From Betaproteobacteria bacterium (GTDB taxonomy: Bacteria; Pseudomonadota; Gammaproteobacteria; Burkholderiales; Casimicrobiaceae): a DNA stretch of 42,021 bases. Under the pieces are notes generated by a model. That model made no database searches. It was not told the DNA's origin and saw only the letters and a program-made list of their open reading frames with translations. Made by a program: the position numbers and the translations under genes. Position 1 is the first letter of the stretch. Every line of letters starts with the position of its first letter. The DNA lies in assembly GCA_016704895.1 (NCBI GenBank), contig JADIZG010000027.1:1-42021 (forward strand). The letters are read 5' to 3'. Shown here in pieces: positions 16,139 through 23,953 of the stretch.

Positions 16139-17328
16139 TCGAGCGCCGCCAGGTACTCGCGCGCGACGACCGGCTCGGCGTAGCGGTTCGCGATCCGCTC
16201 GGCGATCGACGCCGCCGCCGCACGGGCCGGCCGCGGATCCTCGACGATCGCGCGCATCGCCGCGACGGCCGCGTCGACGTCGGGATCGGCCCAGCGCTGG
16301 GACGGCCAGTAGGAGGGACGCTCGGGCGGCCACACCGGGACCTGCGTCATCCTGGACGGAACCGCCCCCGGCCAGTCGGCGCCCAGATAGTCGAGGTGGC
16401 CGCCCCAGCCGGTCGCGATCGCCGGCGTCCCGCGCGTGGCCGCGTCGAACAGGCCCAGCGCCCAGCCCTCGCCGTGCGGCAGCGTGACGTACGCGTCGCC
16501 GAGCTCGTGCAGGAGGTCGATTCCCCGTCCCCCGAGAACGTTGGGCAGCACGCAGATCGGCGGCGCGTCGCGGTCGAGCTCGTCGGTCGCATCGTCGACG
16601 GCCGCCTGCGCGAGCGCGAGCGTGGACTCGCGCGCGTAGTGCGGCGGCGCCCCGTAGCCCAGCGGGCCGGTCCTGAGCACCAGCGCCACGCCGTCGTCGG
16701 CGCGAAACGCGCGGACGAAGGCGCGAAGGAGCGTGCGCAGCGCCTTGCGCGGGTCCCAGGCGTTGATCGAATAGAACACGAACCGCGCGCCCGCGATGCC
16801 GAACCGCACGCGCGCCGCGGCCAGTTCGTCCGGCGCGAAGTTGTTCCACGCGTGCCGCCGGACGTGCGGCACCACGCGCACCGGCGTGCGCACGCCGGCG
16901 GCGACGAACGTGTCGCGGTTCATCGCGCAGGGCACGAGCACGCGATCCGCGCGATCGAGCAGCGTGCGCCAGTGCGCCGGGGCGCGGTCGGTCTCCCAGA
17001 CCGTGTAGCCGACGTTGCGCCTGCCGGGCTCGAACAGCGCGGGCCAGTGCTCGGGGACCGTGTGCGCGACGACGGTGTCGCAGGTGATCGGCCGCGACGT
17101 CGCCGCGAGCAGCGCGGGAAGGTCGGCGAGCGACTCGTCGTCGGTGGCAAGGAGTGCGAGCGGCGGCGCCTCGCCGGGGGGAAGCGGCCGCACCCGATCC
17201 CCCTCGTACCGCAACGGCACCCAGCGCACGGGAATCCCCGCGTTGACCAGCGCGCGGACGTACGCGAGCGCGGCCATTCCGTAGCCGGAGTGGTCGACGA
17301 ACGACAGGAGCTTGATGCCGGTGGGCAA
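16135..17328 (-). CDS. Family 4 (GT-B) glycosyltransferase
   Basis: 397 residues with the two-domain GT-B layout. The N-terminal domain starts IKLLSFVDHSGYGMAALAYV and includes RNVGYTVWETDRAPAHWRTL and DRVLVPCAMNRDTFVAAGV. The C-terminal nucleotide-sugar domain has FVFYSINAWDPRKALRTLL, LPNVLGGRGIDLLHELGDAY and the GT4 donor-binding segment LPHGEGWALGLFDAATRGTP followed by AIATGWGGHLDYL. The E-x7-E-like pattern is replaced by EGWALGLFDA. It heads a two-gene leftward operon with the DXD enzyme and is divergent from the ankyrin gene. It probably acts on an extracellular glycan or glycoprotein; specificity unknown. Confidence 0.87.
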   Translation of the reverse strand: MPTGIKLLSFVDHSGYGMAALAYVRALVNAGIPVRWVPLRYEGDRVRPLPPGEAPPLALLATDDESLADLPALLAATSRPITCDTVVAHTVPEHWPALFEPGRRNVGYTVWETDRAPAHWRTLLDRADRVLVPCAMNRDTFVAAGVRTPVRVVPHVRRHAWNNFAPDELAAARVRFGIAGARFVFYSINAWDPRKALRTLLRAFVRAFRADDGVALVLRTGPLGYGAPPHYARESTLALAQAAVDDATDELDRDAPPICVLPNVLGGRGIDLLHELGDAYVTLPHGEGWALGLFDAATRGTPAIATGWGGHLDYLGADWPGAVPSRMTQVPVWPPERPSYWPSQRWADPDVDAAVAAMRAIVEDPRPARAAAASIAERIANRYAEPVVAREYLAALE

Positions 17329-17459
17329 GGCGACGTGTCGAGATCGCGCGCACCCGCAGCGAGGACGCCGCAGGCGCGCGGGGGATGCGAACGGACGTCC
17401 GAAGTCTAGCGCATCGAGTCGGCACCCTGCGCCGAGAAAGCCGTGACAGAATCCGCCGC

Positions 17460-18197
17460 ATGGACACTCGATTGCACGCCGTGTTGTCGCGGGCGGCGCC
17501 GCTCCGCCTCGCCCGCGCCGGATGGCGTCTCGCCGTCGCGGTTCCGTTCGCCGCCGCGCTCGCCGCGCACGCGCAGGTGCCGCCGGGCGCGGCCGAGGTC
17601 GCCGCCTACACGGGGCTCTTCGCCGCCGCCCACGCCGGCGACGCCGCCGCGATCCGGTCGCAGGTCGCAGCGGGTGCCCGGATCGACGCCCGCGACGGGC
17701 ACGGGCGCACGCCGCTCATCGTCGCCGCGTTCGCGCGCCGGCACGACGCGATGCGCGCGCTGGTCGCGGCCGGCGCGAACCCCAACGCGCTCGAGGACGA
17801 TCGCTACGACATCGTCACGGTCGCCGCCGTCGCCGACGACGTCGCGACGCTCGAGGTGGCGCTCGCGCTCGGCGGCAGCGCGAAGAACGTCACGAGTCGT
17901 TACGACGGCACCGCGCTGATCGCCGCGGCGCACCTCGGCCACGACGGCGTCGTGCGCATGCTGATCCGCGCCGGCGCGCCGCTCGACCACGTCAACAACC
18001 TGGGGTGGACCGCGCTCATCGAGTCGATCGTGCTGGGCGACGGGGGCCCGCGCCACGTCGCGACGCTGAAGGCGCTGGTCGACGCCGGCGCGAACGTCGG
18101 CCTCGCGGACCGCTCCGGCACGTCGCCGCTCGCACTCGCGCGGTCGCGCGGCTACCGCGAGATGGTCGCGATCCTCGAGCGCGCCGGCGCTCGCTGA
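17460..18197 (+). CDS. Exported ankyrin-repeat protein
   Basis: 245 residues. The N-terminal basic and hydrophobic stretch (LARAGWRLAVAVPFAAALAA, then HAQ) is a probable signal peptide. About five ankyrin repeats follow: AAIRSQVAAGARIDARDGHG, RTPLIVAAFARRHDAMRALV with AAGANPNALEDD, a degenerate third, DGTALIAAAHLGHDGVVRML with IRAGAPLDHVNN, and TLKALVDAGANVGLADRSGT. Ankyrin arrays mediate protein binding, and periplasmic ones in proteobacteria often accompany catalase or other partners. No partner gene adjoins here except the kinase transcribed toward it. The start ATG has no strong ribosome site. Family assignment firm; function unknown. Confidence 0.88.
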   Translation: MDTRLHAVLSRAAPLRLARAGWRLAVAVPFAAALAAHAQVPPGAAEVAAYTGLFAAAHAGDAAAIRSQVAAGARIDARDGHGRTPLIVAAFARRHDAMRALVAAGANPNALEDDRYDIVTVAAVADDVATLEVALALGGSAKNVTSRYDGTALIAAAHLGHDGVVRMLIRAGAPLDHVNNLGWTALIESIVLGDGGPRHVATLKALVDAGANVGLADRSGTSPLALARSRGYREMVAILERAGAR

Positions 18198-18250
18198 CCC
18201 GCGCTTCTCGGCCCGATCCCGCGCGGCGATCGCCGGGGGATCGCACCCCT

Positions 18251-20479
18251 TCAGCCGAGGGCCGACGACCGCGCGGCTTCCACCGCCGCCGCCGCGATCC
18301 TGCGCTGCTCGCGGAACGCCGCCCACCATGCGGACGCGTCGGAAGGCGTCCACGACAGCCGGCTCGCCACACGGTCCAGCGCCTCGATGACCGCATCGGC
18401 GGATTGCGGGCGGCGCGCGCGGTCCTTCTCGAGGCACGCGGCGACGAGCGCGTCGAGCGCGTCGGGCACCTGCGGCTCGCTCTCGGCGACGCGCGGCGCG
18501 GGCCGATGCAGCGCCTGGTTCGCGAGCTCGAGGTCGTCCGCGCCTTCGAACAGCGGCTTGCCGGTGAGCAGGAAGTACGCGACCGCGCCCCAGGCGTAGA
18601 TGTCGGAGCGCGCGTCGGCGTCGGAGGGATTGAGGATGCGTTCGGGCGCCATGTAGCGGGGCGTGCCCAGCACGCGGATCTGCTTGGTGATGTCGCGCGT
18701 CTGCTCGCGCTCGAGGCTCTTCACCAGGCCGAAGTCGAGGAGCTTCACGACGTCGTCCTCGCCGCGGCGGCACAGCATCACGTTGTCCGGCTTGACGTCG
18801 CGGTGCACGAGCCCGCGCTGGTGCGCCTCGCGCAGCGCCGCGGCGACCTGGCGCAGCACGTGGACCGCGCGCCCGGGCGGCAGCGCGCCGGTCTCGGCCA
18901 CGAGGTCGGAGAGCGTCACGCCGTCCAGGTACTCCATCACGTAGTACGGCTGGCCCTCGCGCGTGCGTCCGAAGTCGTAGATCTCGACCGTGTTCGGGTG
19001 CATCAGCTGGCTCGCGAGCTGCACCTCGCGCTCGAAGCGGTGGATGAACTCGTCGGTCGCGATGCGCTTCTTCAGCACCTTGATCGCGGTCGGCCGCTTG
19101 AGCAGCGCATGGCGCGCGAGCCAGATCGTCGCCATGCCGCCCTCGCTGACCTGCCGCTCCAGCGTGTACGCACCCAGGCGCTGCAGCCGCCCGAACTGGC
19201 GCTGGAGGCGCGACAGCGAGATCGACGAGTAGAGGGCGGCGAGCAGCGTCAGCACCGTGAAGCCCCCGATCACGGAAAACGTGATCAGCAGGTAGCGAAG
19301 CGGCGCGAACGCCTCCTTCGCCGGGATCTCGGCGATCACGCCGAGGTCGTAGGCCGGAAGCCAGCGCCATGCCCCGACCGTGTCGGCGCCGGTGTAGTCG
19401 CGATAGGGCTCGCCGATCGTTCCGGAGCGTTCGGCCTCGGACGGCTTGTTGCGCGCCGCGATCGCGAGCGCCGCAGGCTCGGTGAGCGGCCGGGCCGCGG
19501 GCTCGAGACGCGAGTGGTGCCCGGCGGCGAGGTTGCCGCCGGGGTCGCGCACCTGGATCGAGAAGGCGTGGTCCGCCGCGAGCTCGTTGGGAATCTCGCC
19601 CGCCGCCGCGAGTGTTTCGCCGTACCGGCTCGGCGTGAGCAGCAACCCGTCGTCGCCGAACGCGTAGGCGTCCACCTGCCCGACCACGTTCGCCGGCGAA
19701 AACAGCCGCGCGAACTCGCGATCCGCGAACACGCCCATCGCGAGCACGGTGACCGCCAGCCCGTCGGCGCCGCGTACCGGAGAGAGGATCCACAGCAACG
19801 GACGCTTGGCTCCGTCCTTGTCCTCGTGCATCAGCTCCGGATCCGGGTAGGGACGCACGAACTGCGGCTTGCCGTCGAACGCGAGGTCGAGCTTCTGGCG
19901 GAACGCGACGGAGCGCAGCCGGCGCCCGCACAGCAGGCGATCCTCGGCAGCGATGACGACGCCGCTCCGGTCGAGGAGCCGGATCGTCGCGGCCTGCGAC
20001 ATCGCCGTGTTCGACCGGACCTGGCGCATCAGGTCGTCGGTGTCGGCCGAGAAGCACGCGGCCGCCGCGGCCGCCGGCGTGTTCGCCGCCGCCGCGATCC
20101 GCAGCGCCGGGGCGACGACGTCGCGCTCGCGCGCGAGCCTGGCGGTCTCCGCGCGATGGTCGCCGACCCACACGTCGACGGCGGCGACGACGGTGCCGAG
20201 CAGCCGCTCGAGGCTCCTCACGCGGTTCTCGCCGATCGCCTGGTGCAGCCCCTGGTAGGCCCAGTAGCCCAGCCCGATCAGCAGCACGCCCATCAGGATC
20301 GTCGCGGCGTTGCGCCAGGTCTCGGTCTCGACCAGGTCCGCGATGATGTTCGGGATCGCGTTGGCCGGCGCCTCGATGTCGCCGGCACCGATGTCGAGGA
20401 CCTTCGGGCGGTCCCTGCCGGACCGCTTCGGCGGAACGGCGACAGGGTCCTCCGGATCGGGAAGCGTCTCGGGCGGCAT
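18251..20479 (-). CDS. Transmembrane Ser/Thr protein kinase with extracytoplasmic dCACHE-like sensor
   Basis: 742 residues from the ATG at 20479; an upstream TTG at 20515 would add 12 residues. TM1 is ~residues 58-78, a ~315-residue periplasmic domain with CACHE-like features follows (TIRLLDRSGVVIAAEDRLLC, GVIAEIPAKEAFAPLRY), and TM2 is ~396-420. The C-terminal half is a complete Hanks kinase at ~437-705: GAYTLERQVSEGGMATIWLA, Lys467 in TAIKVLKKR, the catalytic loop HRDVKPDN (Asp561, Asn566), DFG at 582-584, and GTPRYMAPE. All catalytic residues are present. Topology reverses the usual PknB plan, with the sensor N-terminal and the kinase C-terminal. Expected role: phosphorylate cytoplasmic targets on sensing a small ligand. 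It converges with the ankyrin gene. Confidence 0.93.
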   Translation of the reverse strand: MPPETLPDPEDPVAVPPKRSGRDRPKVLDIGAGDIEAPANAIPNIIADLVETETWRNAATILMGVLLIGLGYWAYQGLHQAIGENRVRSLERLLGTVVAAVDVWVGDHRAETARLARERDVVAPALRIAAAANTPAAAAAACFSADTDDLMRQVRSNTAMSQAATIRLLDRSGVVIAAEDRLLCGRRLRSVAFRQKLDLAFDGKPQFVRPYPDPELMHEDKDGAKRPLLWILSPVRGADGLAVTVLAMGVFADREFARLFSPANVVGQVDAYAFGDDGLLLTPSRYGETLAAAGEIPNELAADHAFSIQVRDPGGNLAAGHHSRLEPAARPLTEPAALAIAARNKPSEAERSGTIGEPYRDYTGADTVGAWRWLPAYDLGVIAEIPAKEAFAPLRYLLITFSVIGGFTVLTLLAALYSSISLSRLQRQFGRLQRLGAYTLERQVSEGGMATIWLARHALLKRPTAIKVLKKRIATDEFIHRFEREVQLASQLMHPNTVEIYDFGRTREGQPYYVMEYLDGVTLSDLVAETGALPPGRAVHVLRQVAAALREAHQRGLVHRDVKPDNVMLCRRGEDDVVKLLDFGLVKSLEREQTRDITKQIRVLGTPRYMAPERILNPSDADARSDIYAWGAVAYFLLTGKPLFEGADDLELANQALHRPAPRVAESEPQVPDALDALVAACLEKDRARRPQSADAVIEALDRVASRLSWTPSDASAWWAAFREQRRIAAAAVEAARSSALG

Positions 20480-20609
20480 GGCGGAAATGTGCGCCCGGGC
20501 GGCGCCCCTTGGCAAGCTCGCGAAGGGTCGTCCGCTTCCGCAATGCGCGGCAGGTTGTTACATTCCCGGGTCTGCCTGCCCCCGGCGCGCCCGCGCGCGG
20601 CCACCCCCC

Positions 20610-21368
20610 ATGCTCGACTGGATCGCCGACCCCAATGCCTGGATCGCGCTCGCGACGCTCACCGCGCTCGAGATCGTGCTGGGCATCGACAACATCATCT
20701 TCATCTCGATCCTGGTCAGCCGGCTCCCCGAGGAGAGCCGCAACCTCGCGCGCCGCCTCGGGCTCGGCTTCGCGATGGCCACGCGCATCCTGCTCCTGCT
20801 CTCGCTCGCGTGGATCATGCGCCTGAAGGAGCCGCTGTTCACGCTGTGGCAGGACATCTCGGGCCGCGACCTGATCCTGATCGTCGGCGGCCTGTTCCTG
20901 CTGTGGAAGAGCGTGCACGAGATCCACAACTCGCTCGAGGGCGACGAGCCGGACCCCGGCAGCGGCAGCGCCGGCGCCGCCGCGCGCGCGACCTTCGGCG
21001 GCGTGATCGTGCAGATCGGGATCATCGACATCGTGTTCTCGCTCGACTCGGTGATCACGGCGGTGGGCCTCGCCGACCAGGTGTCGGTGATGGTGCTCGC
21101 GATCGTGATCTCGGTGGTCGTGATGATGTTCGCGGCGCGCCCGATCGGCGAGTTCGTCGACCGCCACCCGACGATCAAGATGCTCGCGCTCGCGTTCCTG
21201 GTGCTCGTCGGCGTGACGCTGATCGCCGAGGGCTTCGAGACGCACGTGCCGAAGGGCTACATCTACTTCGCGATGGCGTTCTCGGTCGGCGTCGAGATGC
21301 TCAACATCCGGATGCGGGACCGGCGCGCGGCGCGGGCCCCGATCCAGCTGCGCAAGCAGGAGCCCTGA
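20610..21368 (+). CDS. TerC family integral membrane protein
   Basis: 252 residues with about seven membrane segments. The two signature acidic motifs are present: ALEIVLGIDNIIFISIL in TM1 and IDIVFSLDSVITAVGLADQV in the middle. KMLALAFLVLVGVTLIAEGF and the GYIYFAMAFSVGVEMLNIRM tail are also standard for the group of TerC proteins without CBS domains. TerC/Alx relatives handle Mn2+ or other divalent metals and are implicated in metallating exported enzymes. It is divergent from the kinase (130-bp gap). That fits the metal theme of the next block, but no shared promoter is visible. Confidence 0.93.
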   Translation: MLDWIADPNAWIALATLTALEIVLGIDNIIFISILVSRLPEESRNLARRLGLGFAMATRILLLLSLAWIMRLKEPLFTLWQDISGRDLILIVGGLFLLWKSVHEIHNSLEGDEPDPGSGSAGAAARATFGGVIVQIGIIDIVFSLDSVITAVGLADQVSVMVLAIVISVVVMMFAARPIGEFVDRHPTIKMLALAFLVLVGVTLIAEGFETHVPKGYIYFAMAFSVGVEMLNIRMRDRRAARAPIQLRKQEP

Positions 21369-21401
21369 CGCCTCCGCGGGTCAGCGCGCCCGCCGCCCGC
21401 G

Positions 21402-22043
21402 TCACCAGCGCAGCAGCCGCGGGCCGAGGAAGGCGCCGATCGCGGCCGGGATCGCCATCCCGATCACGTACCAGACGCCGAGGAAGGGCGCCTCGAGCTC
21501 GGGGCAATGCAGCGTGTAGACGAGCGCGCCCACGCCGCCCGCGAGCCGGCCTGCCGTCGCGCCGGTCATCACCGGCCGCGTCGGCGCGAGCCCGCGGATC
21601 GCCCACAGCACGGCGGCCAGCACCGGGATCGACGCGAGCGTGATGTTGAGCGGGCAAGTCGTCCACGTCGAGCCCAGCACCAGCATCGCGCGCATCATCG
21701 GCTCGGCGAGCAGCAGCACGACCGCGCCCAGCGCCCACATCGCGAGCACCGGCGCGACCATGGCGGCCGACGCGCGGCCGAGCGGCACGCCGGGGCGCGC
21801 GAGCCGCGCCAGCGCGACCAGCGCGGTGCCCGCGACGCTCGCGGCGAACGCTGCGCGCACCCAGAACATCGGCAGCTTCGCCAGCGCCGCGAGATCGTTG
21901 TTCACGCCGAGCCAGGCCGCCACCACGGCGAGCGCGCCGAGCGACCCGGCCGCCAGCGCGACGACGTAGCGCCGCGACGCCGCGCGGGACTCGACCGGCC
22001 CGGCACCGGTCGCGAGCGTTCGGATCAGGTCCTCGGTCCTCAT
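21402..22043 (-). CDS. nrsF: NrsF/DUF1109 membrane anti-sigma factor
   Basis: 213 residues, six predicted membrane helices, with the family pattern of DUF1109: an N-terminal cytoplasmic MRTEDLIRTLATGAGPVESR, six helices, then Cys130 in TWTTCPLNITLASIPV and Cys180 in LVYTLHCPELEAPF. In Caulobacter the homologous protein NrsF holds SigF at the membrane, and two conserved cysteines at almost the same positions are needed for the metal response. The ATG overlaps the sigma stop (ATGA), so the pair is co-translated. It should sequester the sigma factor encoded just upstream and release it on metal or thiol stress. Complete and well preserved. Confidence 0.9.
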   Translation of the reverse strand: MRTEDLIRTLATGAGPVESRAASRRYVVALAAGSLGALAVVAAWLGVNNDLAALAKLPMFWVRAAFAASVAGTALVALARLARPGVPLGRASAAMVAPVLAMWALGAVVLLLAEPMMRAMLVLGSTWTTCPLNITLASIPVLAAVLWAIRGLAPTRPVMTGATAGRLAGGVGALVYTLHCPELEAPFLGVWYVIGMAIPAAIGAFLGPRLLRW

Positions 22044-22585
22044 GGATGCCTCCGGATCAGCTCCGCGAGCGCCTTCAGGCCGCGATGGACGCCGACCTTC
22101 ACGGCCGACTCCGACATGCCGGTGCGCTGCGCCGTTTCGGCCACCGACAGCCCTTCGATCTTGACGCACTCGATCGGCCGTCGGTGCCGGTCGGGCAGCG
22201 TCGCGAGCAGCTTGCGGAGGTCGCGCTTCGCGTCGGCCGCGTCGTGGTCGGACGCGGCGAACGCCTCGACGTCGTCGTCGAGCGGGTCGTTCAGCGCCTC
22301 GCGGCCCGAGCGCCTCCGCACCAGGTCGACGTACTTGTACTTCGCGATCGCGTGCACCCACGCGGTCAGCGGCTGGTCCGGATCGTAGGTGTGGCGCTGG
22401 TTGTGCACGGCGATCAACGTCTCCTGGACCAGGTCCTCGACCTCGTCGGGCAGCGAGGCCAGCCGCCTGCGGTAGTAGCCGCGAAGCATCGCGGCCAGCT
22501 CGCGCAGCGACGATTCGTACGCGGCCGCGTCGCCGCCCAGCGCCGCGAGCCAGGGCCCGCGCAGTCGTTCCTCGAGGCTGCCCAA
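22040..22585 (-). CDS. sigF: ECF RNA polymerase sigma factor, SigF type
   Basis: 181 residues from a TTG at 22585, preceded by AGGAGAG at 8-nt spacing; no ATG upstream. Region 2 reads LPDEVEDLVQETLIAVHNQR and PLTAWVHAIAKYKYVDLVRR. Region 4 has LPDRHRRPIECVKIEGLSVA and the helix-turn-helix ETAQRTGMSESAVKVGVHRG. Pairing with a DUF1109 anti-sigma is diagnostic of the SigF-like ECF group. The gene lies directly behind a GTAACC-N16-CGAA element on its own strand, so it should be autoregulated. Its second target is the bufferin operon on the other side of the same gap. Confidence 0.92.
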   Translation of the reverse strand: MGSLEERLRGPWLAALGGDAAAYESSLRELAAMLRGYYRRRLASLPDEVEDLVQETLIAVHNQRHTYDPDQPLTAWVHAIAKYKYVDLVRRRSGREALNDPLDDDVEAFAASDHDAADAKRDLRKLLATLPDRHRRPIECVKIEGLSVAETAQRTGMSESAVKVGVHRGLKALAELIRRHP

Positions 22586-22603
22586 AGGGGGCTCTCCTTG
22601 CTA

Positions 22604-22629
22604 TTCGTTGTCCGCGCCCCGTTGGTTAC
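22604..22629 (-). promoter_or_regulatory. SigF-type promoter for the sigma/anti-sigma operon
   Basis: GTAACC (minus strand, 22629-22624), 16 bp, CGAA (22607-22604). It matches the motif seen on the other strand 60 bp away. The predicted start of transcription falls about 12 nt before the TTG codon, so the leader would be very short with the ribosome site near the 5' end. Confidence 0.72.
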
Positions 22630-22685
22630 AGGCGCCGCGGTCCGGTGTCGCGCCTTCATTGTCCAGCCAATGTAAGGCGAATGGT

Positions 22686-22711
22686 GTAACCGTCGACCGA
22701 TCGCCGGCGAA
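22686..22711 (+). promoter_or_regulatory. SigF-type promoter for the bufferin operon
   Basis: GTAACC (22686-22691), exactly 16 bp, CGAA (22708-22711). The same bipartite motif and spacing occur divergently at 22604-22629. This is the known promoter pattern of SigF-like ECF factors. It lies 78 bp before the bufA start codon. Confidence 0.75.
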
Positions 22712-22788
22712 CTAACAGCCGGATCGTCCCGGACGCCCGCCACGGGCCCCGGGAAGATCGTCCCCCATCCATGACCCAGGAGTCGACC

Positions 22789-23081
22789 ATGCAACATCGC
22801 ACCGCCGCCGCCGTCCTCGCCCTCGCCGCCCTCGCCTCGGGCGCCGCCTTCGCGCAGGGGATGGACAAGAAGGACGCGAACATGCCCAAGGCCGAGATGG
22901 AGAAGTGCTACGGCGTCTCGATGGCCGGCAAGAACGACTGCGCCGCCGGCCCCGGCACGACCTGTGCCGGCACCTCGAAGGTCGACTACCAGGGCAACGC
23001 CTGGAAGAACGTGCCGAAGGGCACCTGCACGACGATCAAGACGCCGAAGGGGATGGGCTCGCTGCAGCCGGTCAAGGCTGA
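22789..23081 (+). CDS. bufA1: BufA1-type bufferin precursor (DUF2282), stop codon out of frame by 1 nt
   Basis: A ~97-residue exported precursor of a copper-binding, post-translationally modified peptide. The ATG at 22789 has AGGAG 6 nt upstream and beats the ATG at 22771. The signal peptide ends AFAQG at about residue 22. The mature region carries the four family cysteines, Cys40 (EKCYGV), Cys51 (KNDCAAGPG), Cys59 (TTCAGTSKVDYQGNAWK) and Cys80 (PKGTCTTIKTPKGMG). In the bufferin literature the central pair is converted to thiooxazoles by the MNIO enzyme. The expected end is ...LQPVKA plus TGA at 23079-23081, but one base is missing before it, so as written the frame continues. It is the first gene of the operon. 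Confidence 0.88.
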
Positions 23082-23101
23082 GCTTCGACGCCCGTCGACC
23101 G

Positions 23102-23953
23102 ATGACCATCGCGCTCTCCGCCGGGCTCTCGCTCAAGCCGGCGCACTACGCCGACGCGCTCGCGTCGCCCGCGGACGCGCGATGGTTCGAGGTCCATCCC
23201 GAGAACTATTTCGTCGACGGCGGCCCGCGCCTGGCGTGGCTCGACGCGGTGCGGGCGCGCCATCCCCTGTCGCTGCACGGCGTGTCGCTGTCGCTCGCCT
23301 CCGACGAGCCGCCCGACGAGGCGCGGCTCGCGCGGCTCGTCGCGCTCGCGGACCGCCTCGCGCCCGCGCTGGTGTCCGAGCATCTCGCGTGGTCGTCGTG
23401 GCGCGGCGCGTACCTGCCGGACCTGCTGCCGTTCCCGCGCACGCGCGAGGCGCTCGATCGCATCGCGGCCAACGTGTCGATCGTCCAGGACGCGCTGAAG
23501 CGCACGATCGCGATCGAGAACCCGTCGCACTACCTGACGCTCGAGGGACACGAGTTCGGCGAGATCGCGTTCCTCGCGGAGCTCGTCCGCCGCACCGGAT
23601 GCGGGCTCCTCGTCGACGTCAACAACGTCTACGTGAGCGCGCGCAACCTCGGGCTCGATGCCGAAGCGATCGTCGACGCCTTTCCCGCCGACGCGATCGC
23701 CGAGATCCACCTTGCCGGTCACAGTGCCGATCCGGTGCTCGGCGATACGCTGCTCGTCGACACGCACGATGCGCCGATCGCGCCGGCGGTCTGGGCGCTC
23801 TACGAGCGGCTGGTCGCGCGCATCGGCCCGCGCCCGACGCTCGTCGAGCGCGACGACAACCTGCCGGCCTACGCGGAGCTCGATGCCGAGCGAGCGCGGG
23901 CGGCCGCCGTGCTCGCGGAAGCCGCCGCGCAATCCGCCGAGGCGTTCGCATGA
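23102..23953 (+). CDS. bufB1: MNIO-family bufferin maturase (DUF692)
   Basis: A 283-residue multinuclear non-heme iron oxidase that modifies cysteines of the precursor. The TIM-barrel metal ligands of the family are visible: EVHPENYF (residues ~30-37), HGVSLSL, SEHLAWSS, AIENPSHYL, LLVDVNNVYVSARNLG, EIHLAGH, DTHDAPI and LVERDDNLP. The start MTIALSAGLSLKPAHY follows the bufA stop by 20 bp; upstream in-frame codons are antisense-like and not conserved. Its stop overlaps the next start (ATGA). No defects. In the bufferin model it forms a complex with BufC, which presents the peptide, and it consumes O2. Confidence 0.94.
   Translation: MTIALSAGLSLKPAHYADALASPADARWFEVHPENYFVDGGPRLAWLDAVRARHPLSLHGVSLSLASDEPPDEARLARLVALADRLAPALVSEHLAWSSWRGAYLPDLLPFPRTREALDRIAANVSIVQDALKRTIAIENPSHYLTLEGHEFGEIAFLAELVRRTGCGLLVDVNNVYVSARNLGLDAEAIVDAFPADAIAEIHLAGHSADPVLGDTLLVDTHDAPIAPAVWALYERLVARIGPRPTLVERDDNLPAYAELDAERARAAAVLAEAAAQSAEAFA

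Noticed and set aside
17406..21245. 1279-codon minus-strand open frame over the kinase, ankyrin and TerC genes
   Set aside because: Spans three real genes in another frame or on the opposite strand; low-complexity, no domain.
22586..22788. Riboswitch in the sigma/bufferin gap
   Set aside because: The gap is explained by two promoters and short leaders; no extended conserved RNA structure is apparent by eye.
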